From Takifugu bimaculatus (taxonomy: Eukaryota; Chordata; Actinopteri; Tetraodontiformes; Tetraodontidae), in NCBI GenBank assembly GCA_004026145.2, contig CP034995.1, positions 3,908,013 through 3,972,012 on the forward strand: a DNA stretch of 64,000 nucleotides, written 5' to 3'. Below the pieces are notes generated by a model. It ran no database searches. It was not told the DNA's origin and saw only the letters and a list, made by a program, of their open reading frames with translations. Below, piece by piece: positions 12,301 to 27,100 of this stretch; position 1 is the first letter of the stretch; each line of letters opens with the position of its first letter. The translations under genes and the position numbers were made by a program.

Positions 12301-15300
12301 AGACCGTGAACAGAAAAATATTCATAAATTTAGTTTTTAGTGCCACATGGAATTGTTCTCAAAACAGATAATCTTAATCCTGCCACAGGCTGCACACCAG
12401 TTTAGTTTCCATTTGCACAATGATGGAAAGACTTAAAAACACACAATGTTTCTGACCCCGCTGAATCCTGAGCTGTGTTTAGGTGAAAAAGTGACCCGCG
12501 ACTGTTAGCGCAGCAGCTTTAACGGTAAGTAAAAGGGTTTGAGGGGTTTTCAAAACGACTTTTTAAACTAATCCATTAAATTAATCTAAGCAGCTAACCC
12601 TTAACCCCCAGTTTTAAGTGCAGCTGTATAAAAGCATGACTATAATATATGAACTTGACTGATGAGCGACAAGCGCTGGAGCCGCTGTTGTCTTCAGAGG
12701 CGGAGAGTGTAAAAATAGCTGATGAAAAGGCATTAGCTGCTGATCTTTACAATACATATCAACCCCCACCCGCAGCTCTCTCTGGAACCACCAGCATATG
12801 GAACTGTTCACCCAGAATTATCTGGTTAAGAGAGGTTTTTCCTGCGGTCTGGGAGTGTTTCCTTCACTACCGGTTGCACTGGCAGTTCAGTCACCACTAA
12901 GTTGCCCTGTCAACATCGGCTCCAGCACAGCTGTTCTTTCCTCTTAGGCTGCTCACCTTTGAAGTTCCAGAGCGATTGCACAACCTAGAGTGCAATGTTG
13001 AGCACAGTTTGCCAATACGTGCATGGCAACGGGCAACTTTTGGTGTGTACACATGGACACCAACCAGGCTGGCACATAGGAAGGGCTAATGAAGTGCAGA
13101 ACAATAAATGTACTGTTTCCACACGACATCAGATCTTCAGGGGTTTATAAGAAAGCTTAGAACAATATTTGATCAGAGTAAACATAATAAACTCGTATTG
13201 ACTTTGCTCAAAGAGCGGTTTAATTTTTAGCTTCAACTTCTGGGACAAGACCCGTGTATGTGTGTCTGTGTGTGTGTATGTGTGGTGAACCTGTTTATTG
13301 GCTCGCTGAAGGAGATTCCTGTCATAAAATAAGCGCTCTTGTCCACACGCTGACGCTGGGAGCAGCGGGAATGACTCATGAATATTGTGGAGATTGTTTG
13401 GTCAGTACTTTGCTTCTGTCTAGAAAAATCCCACCCAGTAGTCTGCAGTAGTCAAAATGACCTTTTTATTTAGCCCCTTTTGTTTCATGTCTGCAGGATT
13501 GTCTAATCCCTGTGTAATCCCAACTGTTGAGGATTAAAATCATTGGTGGACACATTTGATGTTAATATTGAAACATTCCCCCTTTCTTTCATTATTATCT
13601 CAGCCTAGATTTCATTTTCAATTGCAATTCTTACTTCAAAACATTTGTAAAGTGGCACGCACACGCGTGCTGCAGTGGTCTTGCTGTTTCTTACTTGATC
13701 TGTAGGTGCAATAAGGGATTTTCTGAAACGGAGCATTGCACGCGCGATCACCTCCTCGATGAGGTTGAGAACAAAGTGTTCAGGTTCTGAGGGTTTGGCA
13801 GGAAATCCTCACTGAGAGGCAGAGAAGTGTTAAGAGGAAAACCTTTGTAATTCTGCCTTGAACTCTGGCATTTTGAGATCTTTTGAGAACACGGTGCTGA
13901 ATGGTTCCCATTGAAAACATGTGTTTGCAGCTGGTTGTTGGGGACTGTGGCTGTGCAGCACTGAAGCTCCATTTGAAACTTGCTTATATACAGAGATGGT
14001 GTTCTTGTGTTAGCCTTTATCTTTAAATCTCTGTGGGAAAGAAGGAATGTCTCTGTAAATATACAAGGGGACGACATCCGATTTTACCCTCCATGGAAGC
14101 TAAACACACTCGCCTTTTCCTCCCTCAGCTCTCGGTGGTGACTGCTGCAATAAGGAGAGAGAGAGAACATTTAAAGTGAAACAAATTCAATTCACAAGAG
14201 ACAAACAACATGTTCACTTCCACTCAGTCCTGCTCAGGGTTTTGTGGCAAAGCACTTCGTCCTGTTTTGCTATCTTATTACTCATTTGATGCGTCTCCTT
14301 ACGTAAAACACAGGTTTTATTTAAGAAGTCACAAACGTAACCACCTGTGATAGATCAGTCAGTTAAAACAGTCACTACATTGGTTGTTGCTGGGCAGAAA
14401 TCACCGGCAAACATATATTGCATGTTCCCCCCGCTATTAATGATTTAACAGTCCCACAGAAGTCTTTAATGCCAGATATCTACACAATACACACTGTTAT
14501 CAACACCAATTTGATACGTTTCAACTCGATAAACTCTTAGAGTGACAGTCTGGACAGGAAGTCCTTTTGAAAATGAGTGTTGTTGGTCTGGCTTGACCCT
14601 ATGCGATGGGGTGTGTTGTCCTGTCAGCAGCAGAAGGAGCGCGACGTCATAGCAGCATGACACTGGTTAGCTTGTAATTAAATATGATGAAAGAAAACAG
14701 GCCAAGATGGGCTGCATCTGTATCCGCGGTACAACCAAACCACCCATGATGTGAAGTTTTGCTGTCCTACGTTAGCTTTGACAGCACTGAGGGTGTAAAA
14801 TATCTGTTTGTTTGGAGTAAAGGCGGAAATGATTCACACTGTTCGTCAAACCTGTCTCTGCTGTCCAGCGACCACTTTACCGGCTAATTTGTCTAAAGCT
14901 CAGGCGTTCTTGGGGAAATGGCACTTGGGTTCAGAGATGGATTTAAAACCCTGAATGGAAGGTTGGGCATGTGAAAGGGAAATTAAATCTGAGGACAGGA
15001 GATCAGGGCTCAAAAAGTCTACTTCCTGGATGGGGCAGCACTCCCAGTCTGCATGCTCAGGCTTTTAATGTTCCCCTCGTCCTCCTCCTCCTCCTCTCGT
15101 CTTCCATCAGCCTCACTTAGCCGTCAGCGATTGCTCTTTGTAAACACAAACCACACAGCTAATTAGTCCTGACATCTCAGTCAGAAACCTACAGCAAACC
15201 TCGCATCCCTTTCTCACTCTCAGGCGTTGCACTCCATCCTGCCGCTTCGCCGCCTTAACACTGAGGTTGAACTCTTTTCTGCCTCGGAAATATTGCTGGA

Positions 15301-18300
15301 TGCTGCAGTGAAATGGCAGCAGAATGAGGCCATTTGTTGGAGCCGAGACCTTTTCTCAGGCATCAGAGCCCTAAAAACCTGCCCACAGCTTTTTTTTATG
15401 GCGCCTCACCCCTTTAGAATTGAACTTTGCTCATGAGATGACGACATTGCAGGCTGCCTGAGTGTGTTGAAGGGCTGTACAAAAAACAAAACAGCTCCGG
15501 AGCTGATTCACCCATTTCATTTAACCCAAAAACACAGAGTATTTCCTTTGCCTTATTGGATTTGCACAACAAAGACGTTAAAACAAGATATCTGTTTTTA
15601 CATGGGAATTCTGGAAGGACTGAAAATGCTGTAGTATGCATGCCAGGCCAGTAGTTGGCGATATCACTTTGTTTACCTCCGCAACCAAAAGTGCAGCCAG
15701 CCACCAATAAACAAAACAAAGGAGGAAGAAACACAAGACACACCGGATGCCAAACGGGTGACAACAGAGATAAAGAAAGAAGACTCGCAGAGGTTACAAC
15801 AATTACAATAAAAGTGGCTGTGTGTTCAAAAAGGGCCACGTGATGTCACCATTCTCACCGACCGGTGACGACGGCTGGCTATAATCAGTGGTTTACCATT
15901 TTGGTCATTGCTACGTCAACAAAACACCCTTCGAACGCCCCAACAGAGGAAAAGGGACCATTTTAATACATGCGCTAAAAAGAGAAAAACATAGAAGAAG
16001 AGGTGAAAGAGCGCACACAGGCTTCCAGATGACCTGATTTGTTGACAAGTGGCATGAGGTCAACTGTCACTTTCTCCCAAAGAACCACATGACTAATTTC
16101 AGCCCCATGCAAGTCACATAACACCAACCGCCTTCCCTTCTTGTATTCGACATGTGTGTTTGGGTTTGTGTGCAAGACAGATGCGTGTGTGTGTGTGTTG
16201 TGAGCCGAGTATGAACTCGTAACTGGGTTCCTACTGCTGCACACATGATTTAGCATGATCCAGCTTCACCTGTCACCTGCATGTGCAACTGCGTCCTGTG
16301 AAACAATGAACGAGGGTGTTGGGCTGACAGCAAATGACTGCTTCCTTAGATAATAACCACATTCGGTCTGCGCGAACAGAACGTGGGTTGTCTGTATGAT
16401 GTGGGTACTTTAAACACACAGAAAGTCAATGTAATCACATCCCCACTCAGGTTGTTAAAAATTAGTATGCTGAGGCTGGACCTCATGGAAAGGCTCCGGT
16501 AATAAGCGGAACAAAAAAACAATTTGGTTAAGTGAGGTGATTTTCAGGCTATTTAAAAAGTGCTCAAAGTGACAAGGCTGGCAGAAGGGGTTCCTGGAAT
16601 TTTCTATCCTCCCATTCGTGCAATTAGCTGTTAAGAGGAGGCAGGAATATTATTTTTAGGCAATTATTCAACAAAGTCATTCAAATTTGGGATCATACCT
16701 TAGATTTTTGTACCATATCTGTGTTGGGAAGGTGAACAGAGCTGTGAGAATCCAACAGAAGTCTCCTTCTTTATGATAGGTGAAATGTTTAGCATTAGCA
16801 CAGCATAAGATGCTACAATATACAGGACAAGATGCGCTAATGTAACTTAACGGCGTGTGTATACCAGCTGAGATCAGCCACACGTCGGTTGGTAACGACA
16901 TCGTCGCCTCACCCACGACAAAACGTGGCCACGAGTTTGGTGATTAGAAGCGCAGCGCTACGTTTTTGTGGCGATCTCTGCAAAAGGCTGTTGTGTGGAT
17001 TATTTAGAGACATCCTTTTCTTGACAGTCACGACTTCCTTCTCACCAGCGTTCCACTACTGGCTCGCTCCTTATTGGTTTTTGTCACTGTGACAGGAAAT
17101 CATTCAAGAGGCAACAAGTGTGTTTTTTTCAACAGCTTCTTTGAGTGTGTCGGTCAACGGGGTTGATAATACTGTTTTGACGGATTCGTGTTCCCACTCC
17201 TGTTTGCTATTTAAGAGCAACATTTTTCCCTCGAACGGGCTACACATTTAATTTCATTAATATATTTAGAAGTTTAATGTGCTTCACATTTTGCTGGTGC
17301 AGAGTATTGGTGAATGTAAAGGAGGAGAAAAGCCATTGTGGAGATACAAGTGTAAGAAATGATACCATCAACTGCCAACAGGGGGTGCTGCAGCAGCCTC
17401 AGCACCCCACTTCTTGTGCCCTTTGACCCTTGAAGCATTTTTAGGTTCCACTTCAGTGTTCTGACAGGAAACACCCGATTACTTCTGATCATTTTAACCT
17501 TCAAACTGTCAAAACAAACTTCCTGAAAACCTTTATCTCCATTCATATTTGTAGAGTCATATACAGAGCACACGCCTGAAATATAAGGGAATTGTGGGAG
17601 TGTTAAAGCTACTAAATCCATCGTGCATCTTTACGCTGCTGAAAATAATAGGTTGGAGTTCTGCCGAATACGAGACACAATGTAAGGGAACAGTTGGAGT
17701 TAAGTGTTATGATGCTATTAAATGCGTATTAGCATTCCGATAAATGCTGTAAGTAAACTCTCTATTCCCTTTATGTTTTTAATAAGAATTACATTACAAC
17801 CGACTTTTACTGCATTGATCCATTATAAGAGATAATCGATAGCTGCAGCTTGCTAATGTAACTGAACTCTTACAAAGCCAGTGTCTGGGTTAGTCAATGA
17901 CTTTCTGAGCAGTTGGTGGCCTGATTAAATACAGCGGTTACATTCGTAACTGACGCTAAATGTTGTCACAAACGTATTTGCGTTCAGGACAAGCCAGTCA
18001 GGTGATTGTTGTGAACCCTGCCAGACCTGCGCTCTGTATTCCACCTTTGTTTGCAGTGTTGACAGAGGATGTGGTCGACGGTGTTCGGCGGCAGTGCAGT
18101 GACATGGGCACGGTTGTGCTCCCCGTGCCTCTGCGTGCTAATGCTGATGTCTCCAAACCACAGAGTAATTGTTTTCGACGCGTTCTGCTGCCCTGGCTGG
18201 CGTTCTGCTGTCAGCGTTTGCAGCAAGTAGGTCTAAAGCAAACCCTCTCTATGTAGAAGAAGGTGAAGAAGAATTCAAATGTGTGGAAGAAGAGGAAGGA

Positions 18301-21300
18301 GCAGTTATGTAAGTGGCAGATTTGCTGTTGTGATATCTTGGGGCATTTCCAGCGTGGTGGTGAACACCTCCCAATACGTTCACACACACACTCGCCCACA
18401 CGGACCCACACAGTGGACGACTGTGGAGCGTAATGTCCTGTCTGACTGCAGGCTTTAAGAACCACAAATAAGCAGCCTCTCCTGCCAGATGACCACAGCT
18501 GGAGGGACCGAACAGCAAATACTGTGTAAAGGAGCTACGAGAGAGGTCTATAATTAAGCTGATGTGTCAAAATCCTTTTAACAATCCTGTCACGTCCCCC
18601 TTTTCTGCTCTCTTGTGGTTCATTTCCCAATTTATCCATAGGGGAGATTAAAATTTAATGTTTTTTCATTCGTCAAATCTGATGATTCTGTCCAGAGAAA
18701 TTAGATTGCCTGATTTTGATTGTAATCCTTCTTGGAGCTGCCTTTAGACTTCCTGTTTTTCCTCTGCAGGAGATGGTCTGTTCTCTCCTTTCAACCATTT
18801 CCTTAGAATCTGAGGGCCTTCCCATCGCTTCTGCTAGTCTTACTTTAGCTTGCACTCATTACCGGTTGAACTTTGTGTGTTCCAGGTCAGCCTTCTTTTC
18901 ATCTTTCCACTCTTTTCTTACCCCCTCCTGACTCTGAGCATTGGCCAGTACAGGAGTGGAGGAAGGTTCCTGTATGACGTTGTGTCTGTCTGACAGGATG
19001 CAAACACAACCTGACTCCTTTTTGTCTCCTCATTGAAGCACAAATAACCTGCTCAACGCTCCGACCCGCAACGCTCTTCTGGTGTCACCACCTGTTAATG
19101 CTTCTGAGGCAAGAAGATTTATTTCATGATCGTTCGAGAGGAATTATTACATTGCTAATTACTTAATAAATGTGTTTTGCTGTTCTGTATGAAGTCTCAA
19201 GGTTATTTCCTATTGCTCATCACACTTACATTTCACAATTTTGCTCTTGTACAGAAAGAAATGAATGTGTGGAGAGCTTCAAAAACTCCAGAGTTTTTCG
19301 ACGGGCGTTTAGCCTATAAGTATCCGCAGCTTTGTTTTCATTTTGGGGTTAAACTATCAAGTGGCGCTATTGCTGGAGAGAGAATGGAGAATGGAGCCCA
19401 GCATTAGATGAGCCATTATTCCGCCATCTCCACCTCCGATAATACAGTCGTGATAAATTTTTAATAAGTGTTCCTCGTTTTGTGAGAGCTCATTTCTCGC
19501 ACAGAGGGACACAGACCTCTACTTAGCACAGCGCTGCAGTTTCTGCTTCATGTTTATGGCTGGTCCATAAAGGACGTGACATGACTCAGACTGTCTGCTA
19601 CCACACCCAGTAAACTCCCATCCTTAGTTATAGTCTGGGAGGATGGGGATATTCGAATGGTTCCGTAATGATGTGTTGTCTTGTGATCACAACACAGCTG
19701 TGGACTTCACGTGTGCAGTCTGGGATATTAGCATGAAAGCCGAGCACCCCAGAGGGAAAGCTGCTTGCTGAGGAATGACTGCCTGTGCAAACAGGCAAAA
19801 ACAAACACTTGCATTTAAGATACGGATTTACCCGATGGGGGTTTCATGCAGCCTCATATTCACTTTCCTGGTTCAATCCAGGATGCTGCTTCAAATGATT
19901 TGGTCCAAAATGAGTTGACTGTATTTTCACACCTTTGAATTATTCACTGTCTTGGCCTCAGATGACGGAACGGAAGTGTTTGCTGGCTCTCTGGAGGCAC
20001 CGGGCATTGCAAAATCCCAAATTGCAGCCAGAAGAGAAGATTTTTCCTCTGAACTGGCACCACGGTACTATTAATCAGCTCTGCTTTTGTGTACAATTCA
20101 TATCCCAGAGCAATTCCAGGAGCTGGTGGGTCATTGTCAGAGATTTATATGTGTATGGCTCCATCTGGAGCTATAACTCAGCTGCAGAGGAACAGCTGCC
20201 TGTGAGTATGGAGAGGAAGCATGAAGGAGGGTTGGGCAGGGCGACTGGAGCCGTGTAAGGCTCGTGTGGTCCCTGAAAAATGATGCTCAAAGTTAAGGCT
20301 TTTAGATTAATTAGTTCCTTTCTTTCCATTACAGTGCATTCATTGAGAATAGGTGGTCAATGCATATTTATTGAAGCTGTCGGCATTCACACGCACTTAA
20401 ATTGACAAGTGTAGTAGGTGATCCCGAGGTTTGGTCATTCTGCTCATTAAAGCCATTCCTTAGCCGTGACAGTTTTATTAAAACACACTCTTTTCCACTG
20501 TGAAATAGTGCCTTAATCTTATATACTGTCATTACACTAATAATCCTGAAAGTCTTCATGGCTGTTTCTGTGTGAGGGCTGGAATATGGCAGCTCAGCAG
20601 TTAGTTTTCGTGGAAGATGACACAACTTGATCCTCTTGTCGTCATTATATTAAAAATGTCACCCATGGATACCTTAGGATTGGTGGAATTTTTTTCCAGT
20701 CAAGTCTGATGTTTTTATTTCTTTAAAGACCAAAAACTTTCAGGAACTGGATTTCTAATTCTTTAAAACTTCGCTGGAAGAAATGATTATGTCTTTAAAA
20801 GCTTGACAAACCGATTATTTGCCTGGCTAACGGAACAAAAAGAACGATCATTCCCAGTCAGACTACACTGTGTGTTATTTGTTATTTCGCGTAATAGAAA
20901 TTAGAGTACAAATGGCCTTGGGTCAGTCGACGCTTTGTCTAAGAGCAACATCTATGTTCTCCTTCCCTGGAGTTTGTTTTCTTCACCCTGCAGCGTTAAC
21001 TGGCTCTCCTTTAGAAAATACCATTAAGGCTCCACTCTCAGTTACAAATCTCATCCAGGATAAGCCAGCTAACCCCTTTGCTGATTATAAACCGATGGCA
21101 GGAGGCTCCCTGTCCGCGCCGTGCTTTCATGCGTCTGCTGGAAATGGCCTCGCCGCACGAGTCCTCTGGGTTTCTCTCGAGACACTTCCGATTGAAACGG
21201 ACACTTTATAAATACAGTTGGAGCTGAAATTGATTAGGATTGAATTGAAAAGGCCGACCAAATGTGAGCTGGCTGTATCTGTTCTCATGTTTCTGAACTG

Positions 21301-24132
21301 GAGAAACACTTTCTTTAGCTCTTTGGTTATTCGAGTAGTTGCACGCTACCCTACTATGATCCTCTGAGACTAACTATAATCCTACATTGGCATGTCTGTG
21401 GACCCGCCTAATGTGACGTCCCTGTTATATCTCCAGTAAACCTGGCGGGTGTCTTCAGTACCAATCATAACGCAACGGCAGTGATGGCAATAGTGTGTGT
21501 TTGTGTGTCTGTCAGAGAGTGAGTTCATAGCCAAGGAGGCCACATTGTCATCGATCTTGTAGTTCAGCAGGGTTCTGGATCGAGATGAAGTCATCCTGTC
21601 ATGGAGGGAATGAGTCCTGTTTTGTTTTGCTGTTCATGCAATGGGGGACATGAGAGGTTATGACATCAGCTAATAAATTCTCTTAACACAGATTGTGTTG
21701 TGCATCCCAGACTGAGGAGCGAAGAGGGTTCTCAGTGTTCTGCTGGATCCCTGTGATGCTGTTTGTTTTGGCTGATTAATAATATATTAAATATTGAGCA
21801 AAAAACACCTGTAATGACAGGAACAGATGCTATCTTCTGTATGAGGGAGAAGTTGATTAAACATTGTCAAATTTGTCCCCTAAAGGTGGGACAAGCCTAG
21901 TTAATACAGATGGTTGGACCAGGAAGGCTGTCTGGTGTAACACTGTGCCAAAGTAAAGACGCCTGTCAATAATAGGAATTCCGTTCTTTGATCGAGGGCC
22001 GGGTCAAGAACAACCACCACTCCAGGGGGCCTGTGGAAACTTTGCTACTGTGTCCCAAAGAGGGACGAGAGGAAAGTGTGTTTGTAGGCAGAGAGATGAG
22101 GCTTTTTTAAATCAAAAATGAGCAGTTCTGGTTTCCATTGCTGCTCAGGCCAGTGGAATTTTCCAAGTTGTGACTGAGCCATAGTTTGGTTTTGTCTGTG
22201 ATTGTTGACATCATTAACCTTAATAACGTTGTTCAGCCCTGGGCGGGCCAGTGTTACAATGCTATGGAACTGTACACAAGGCAGAGGGGAAGAACCGGTT
22301 GTGCAGCGAGCTAGTCAGGTATGCAGGTTATGCATGAAAAACCATGTTGACAGTCAGCATACCTCAAAACCTGAAGCACGTATCCTTTAGTATTTTGGTT
22401 TGCAGATTCACTCTGAGAGCACCGTGGTTGCATACAGCAGATGCTCCCTGCTAGCTTAATCACTGTTTAATTATTTAGAGCCTGTTTGCGCTAACATTTG
22501 GCTCCAGGTTACCATTGGTGCAGCTGTTCTTCTCAGAAGGTGTTGATGCCTGTGATGAAAAACCGTCCTGTTTTGTCCCATCAGAGTCCTGCAGACATAT
22601 TTCAGTGAGGGTTGATTGCAGATTTAGTCATGATTTGTGAATAAGACGATAACGATGGTAATCAATGACGGTAATCAGCAAGCATTGGACGGGACAGTGG
22701 CGTCGCCAATCAACATGGAACCATTTCCTTTCAGGGCTTCATTCCTGAAATGTCATGTCTTTTGGTGAAAAGCAGTTTAACGAGGTCCTTTGAGTGGTGA
22801 AGAGCCACAGGGGGAATAATGAAGGCTTCCCCGCACACCAGAGGTTTTGGCCAAAGGCAGAAATGAGCTGTACTTTTTTTTTTTATTCTCATGGAAAATC
22901 TTCCTCCACTAAAATTACTCTGCTTTTTTCCCTTCTTTTTCCCTTCGATTCAACTAAACGTTCACATTTTTGTCCTTTTTTGTTAAAAAAAAAAAAAAAA
23001 AAAGCTGCATAAAATAACAATTGCCCTGGTCGACTGCCAACCTTTAAAAAGATGCTTCTCTCTCGAGGTCTGGCTGTGTAATGAGTCATCACAAGGCAGC
23101 AAGGGTGTATTTAAAAGCCCTGGTGAGAATTTATAACATTGCCTGTGCAGTAAGAAGCCATTTAGGTCAGAGGCTGACAATGACACGAATAAACCTGTTG
23201 GAAACAACAGACAGGACTGCGACACTTCCGTTAGAGCAGCAACTGTTCTGGTTCCTTCCACGGCCTAGGTTGGGACATGGACATCGACCTGAACTGTCAA
23301 TCATTAGTCCCTGAGTGGGGTTAATTCAGCTGCTCTTAGTAGCAGCAGCTTTTATTAATAACTGACCAGTTGAACCCTGATGCCTGACTGTCCTGCTCCA
23401 GAAGCTTTATACCTGAGATTAAGACAAATGGGCTGGAATAATTAATGGATCATTGAGACTGTTTAAATATCCCTGACAGTTGTGCAGCTGCTGCTCCTTT
23501 AACTGCTAATACACGTGTTTCATGGGTGGTTTTGCAAAAAAGATAATTATCTGCTTATTTATAACAGAAACAAGGCCAAAGGTTTGGTGCAGGAGCATTC
23601 ACTGGAAGAATGTGCACGGCTCCTCCCGTGCACGATTGCATATAGTCATCCATTATCTCCAGTATCAATCAGGAAGGAATGTGCCATTGAGATTTATGGC
23701 CTGCCTGGTTTGCATTTTGGTGTTGGGCTATTGGCATTTATGCTTCCGGCTGTGTATCGACCACTCTGAATGATTGGTCCTATAGGGGGCATATGAGGGA
23801 AGTTGAGGATTTGACTTGTGGTGTTGTGATAGGTCTCTGTGGGGTGTGTATTGATCTGCCAACCTGTTGTTAGGTTTCATTTCTGCTCAGTGTTATTGGG
23901 TGCTCCTCAAAATGCCCAAACAGCTAAAAAAAGAGATGTTCCACGGGGAAAACAGGGTGACCTGGGGTCATGAACAATCGCTTCGTTGGCTCTTTTATGA
24001 AATAAAAGTTTCTGTTTAAGGGTGAACTGTATTTGGGATGCCTTTCAGATGAAGCTGGTATCTGGGACAGCTGTCTAAACGATCCTGCTGGCATTGACCC
24101 AACAGGGCACTGTTTGTGACATTGTTTACGCT

Positions 24133-24186
<54 letters not shown>

Positions 24187-27100
24187 CAATACAAACCATG
24201 TAGATGCTTAAACTTTTTGCACTTCGACATTTTTACATCATTAACACCCACTGAACACACCACCTGACGCTATAATCTCTCGTGTTGACATATATTTTCA
24301 TATGGTGCTTCTCACAGCCATTGTCAGGAAGTATTGATCACTTTGCTTCCAGCTTAATTAAAAGCCAATCAGACTGATTCAGGGTGCACCCTGCTAGCAG
24401 TAAATTTCTCTCTAAGTGGCAATGCAAACACATCCTCTGAACGACTGGTGTGAAGAATGATGCCTGCTGGAGTACTTTGAGCCTGGTAATGGTAATGTTG
24501 CTTATTTTATACTAAACGGAAACATAAAAGTTGTATAGGAGTTAATTTATACGCACGTATGACAGTAGAGTTTATTGTGAGAATGCTTCAGCTGCTGACT
24601 TTATCTGCAGCTCAAGCACTCAATGTGCTCTATAGGAGCCAATTTTAGGACGAAAACAATCTAGTTTAAGCTGTAAAAACACAATAGCTTCGTCAGAACA
24701 TTAGTGTAAAATCCTGCAAAATCATCTATGACTGCACTGCATCACCGATGAAACATGACCCGCTAATGGCGACTACTCAGTGCTAAGTGAATACTACCAA
24801 AAACCACCAGATGCTCTCAGCTTGAGTCTTGAGTGTAAGCGCTGAGACCAGTGAGGGACGAGTGATCTTATCTCAGAAGGGAAGGCAGTGATGCGGAAGT
24901 GTCATTTGGACCTTTTTCCTATCTATCTATACATATTTATCGGTCTATCTAGGGATCTATTCATCTGTTTAAACAGATAGATGGGGTTATCCCAATCAAC
25001 CAGCTTTTACGCCCTGTCTGAGGCTGCGTTTGAGACACAGTAACGGCGTCTTTGAGGTCGGGTCGGCTACAGGAGGTGTCGCACTCGGTTCTGGATCTCA
25101 GAACATGATAATGTGACACTGTACCCGGAGGCCATCTGGGCACACGAAGAAGAGCCCAGTCTGGACACGTTTATCAGCTGCGTGTATCCAACATCAGCCT
25201 GTCCCAACAATGACGTTGAATTTTGTCCATATCGCTCCATCTCCCTTTTCTTTGTCCTCCCGTCTTGATATTCCTGCCCTTATCTCTCTTCGTCTCCCCT
25301 GTCTAAACGCTGCCTTTTTGTGTCTTTCTTCCCTCTGCAGTTTGCTGTTTTGTGGTCCACAAGAGGTGCCATGAACTTGTCACGTTCTCCTGCCCGGGGG
25401 CTGATAAGGGGCCCGACACAGACGTAAGTAAACTGAGCTCAGCTGTTGCCTCTCACGTGATGGTTGAGGAGGAGATGCCTTTGATTGTTCTGGAAGAATG
25501 CACAGTCCCACCAACACATCAGCCTGACCAGCCCTTTTTTTCTAAACTGGATCTCTCTTGTATTGAGATAGATCTGCATATATTCCTGTCTTGTGAGCTC
25601 AGGAGCACTTTGCATGCACCTAGCCTGGAGTTGCTCGGCTACTCAGACTACATTCAGACGTTATTATCTGTCCCCTTGTGATGAAATCACCGCAGCAGCT
25701 GGTGCCCGAGTGACTCTATCCTCAAACTCAGGCACACATTTTGGCGTCTGAAGAATTTTAAAATCTTGACCCGCTGGGCTGGATTAAGATTAAAAGTATT
25801 TCTTGGTTGATTACTGGCCCGTTCTGTAAGACAGATGGGAAAGAACAGAGGCCAAAGCTATTGCACCTGCATCTGGTTGCACAGATGTCATGAAACCGAC
25901 AGCCGAACAAACAATAACACTCCAATAAACGCTCTCTCTTGTGTTCTCTGGTCTTTCACGCTGTAACGTGGCTTCTCCTTAGCTTCTCTTCGTGTGTAGC
26001 CTGCAGTACTGGTTGCTGTAACTGGAGATATGTCAGTGTGCCATTCAAGACCATAAAACCAGCCTCTTTAAATAGAGTATGCTGTGGACAACATGGAAGC
26101 TTTTGCAGCTACAGTCTCAACCACCATTCACAAAAATAAAATACTCATGTTCGCTTGAGCAATTTTATTATTAGAAAATAAAAGGGCTGTTTTTACCTTT
26201 TTAGTTTATTTTGATTCCTGTTTTAAATCTTGCCTTCGTGGCGTCATACCTTTATGTAGCCATGATTTATTTTGCCACTCGAAAGAATATGAATTTTTTA
26301 TTTACCCTTTTGTTATGCTTTTTTTAATACGCATGACTGTTGTTGCCATGAGCAACCACACATATTGGATGTCTTGCTGCCTCCCAGGCGTGCAATCTAG
26401 GGAAGCAATAACTCCCATGGCCAGCAAATATCCTGAAGATCTGCAGTATCGAAGCTACCTTTACGACGCATGTTTCATATTTCCAGAGATGCACGGCTGT
26501 TTTAGTAGCAAACTTGTCACGTGTGACCACACTTGCTGTAATGGGACACAATCCCAATCAGCGTTTTCCTTTTACAACCACCTCGGGGTGTTTGAAGGCT
26601 GCAAATATGCAGACAAGACATTTCTATACCGGTTGCGTAGATGCGCCACATTTCTATTTTCTTTTAGGTGTTTGCAGCAAAAAATATTTGTAACACATTT
26701 CTTCCACGCATTATTGCCGTTAATTATGAAAATAGTAAATAAAAATAAGGTACCTGTAATAAAGAAGGGGCTGGAAGGACAAGAAAATGAAATCAAAAAG
26801 GAGAAATAATTTACAAACAGTAATTAATATAAATGCACAAAGCCTAATAACTTCCACTCCTTTACATCAGCAACTTCCTCTCAACTTCCCCCCAACGCCC
26901 TGGTCAAAGGCTGGATCAACAGCCCATGTACTCTGCAGTAATTAAACTACGCTCACGTTTGTCACAACTAAAGCCCTGATTCAGGGGTTTGGAGATGTAT
27001 CGTTAAGTGCTAGACATCTGCAGTGCACCCTCAACTATCTCAAGATGTCTTTATTTAACCTCAAGAACACCTCCAGACTCTGATCATTTATTTCAGATCA

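Larger units (their letters stand above)
4483..25340 (+). other. prkca intron 2, largest intron
   Basis: About 20.9 kb. No coding exon, tRNA or rRNA was recognised on either strand; the open frames present are short and show no family signature. It contains a decayed SINE-like repeat (11846-12005), a (CCT)n tract near 15078-15095, an A19 tract (22985-23003), a CA microsatellite (24135-24183) and a 16-bp palindrome (24963-24978), all listed separately. Confidence 0.75.
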
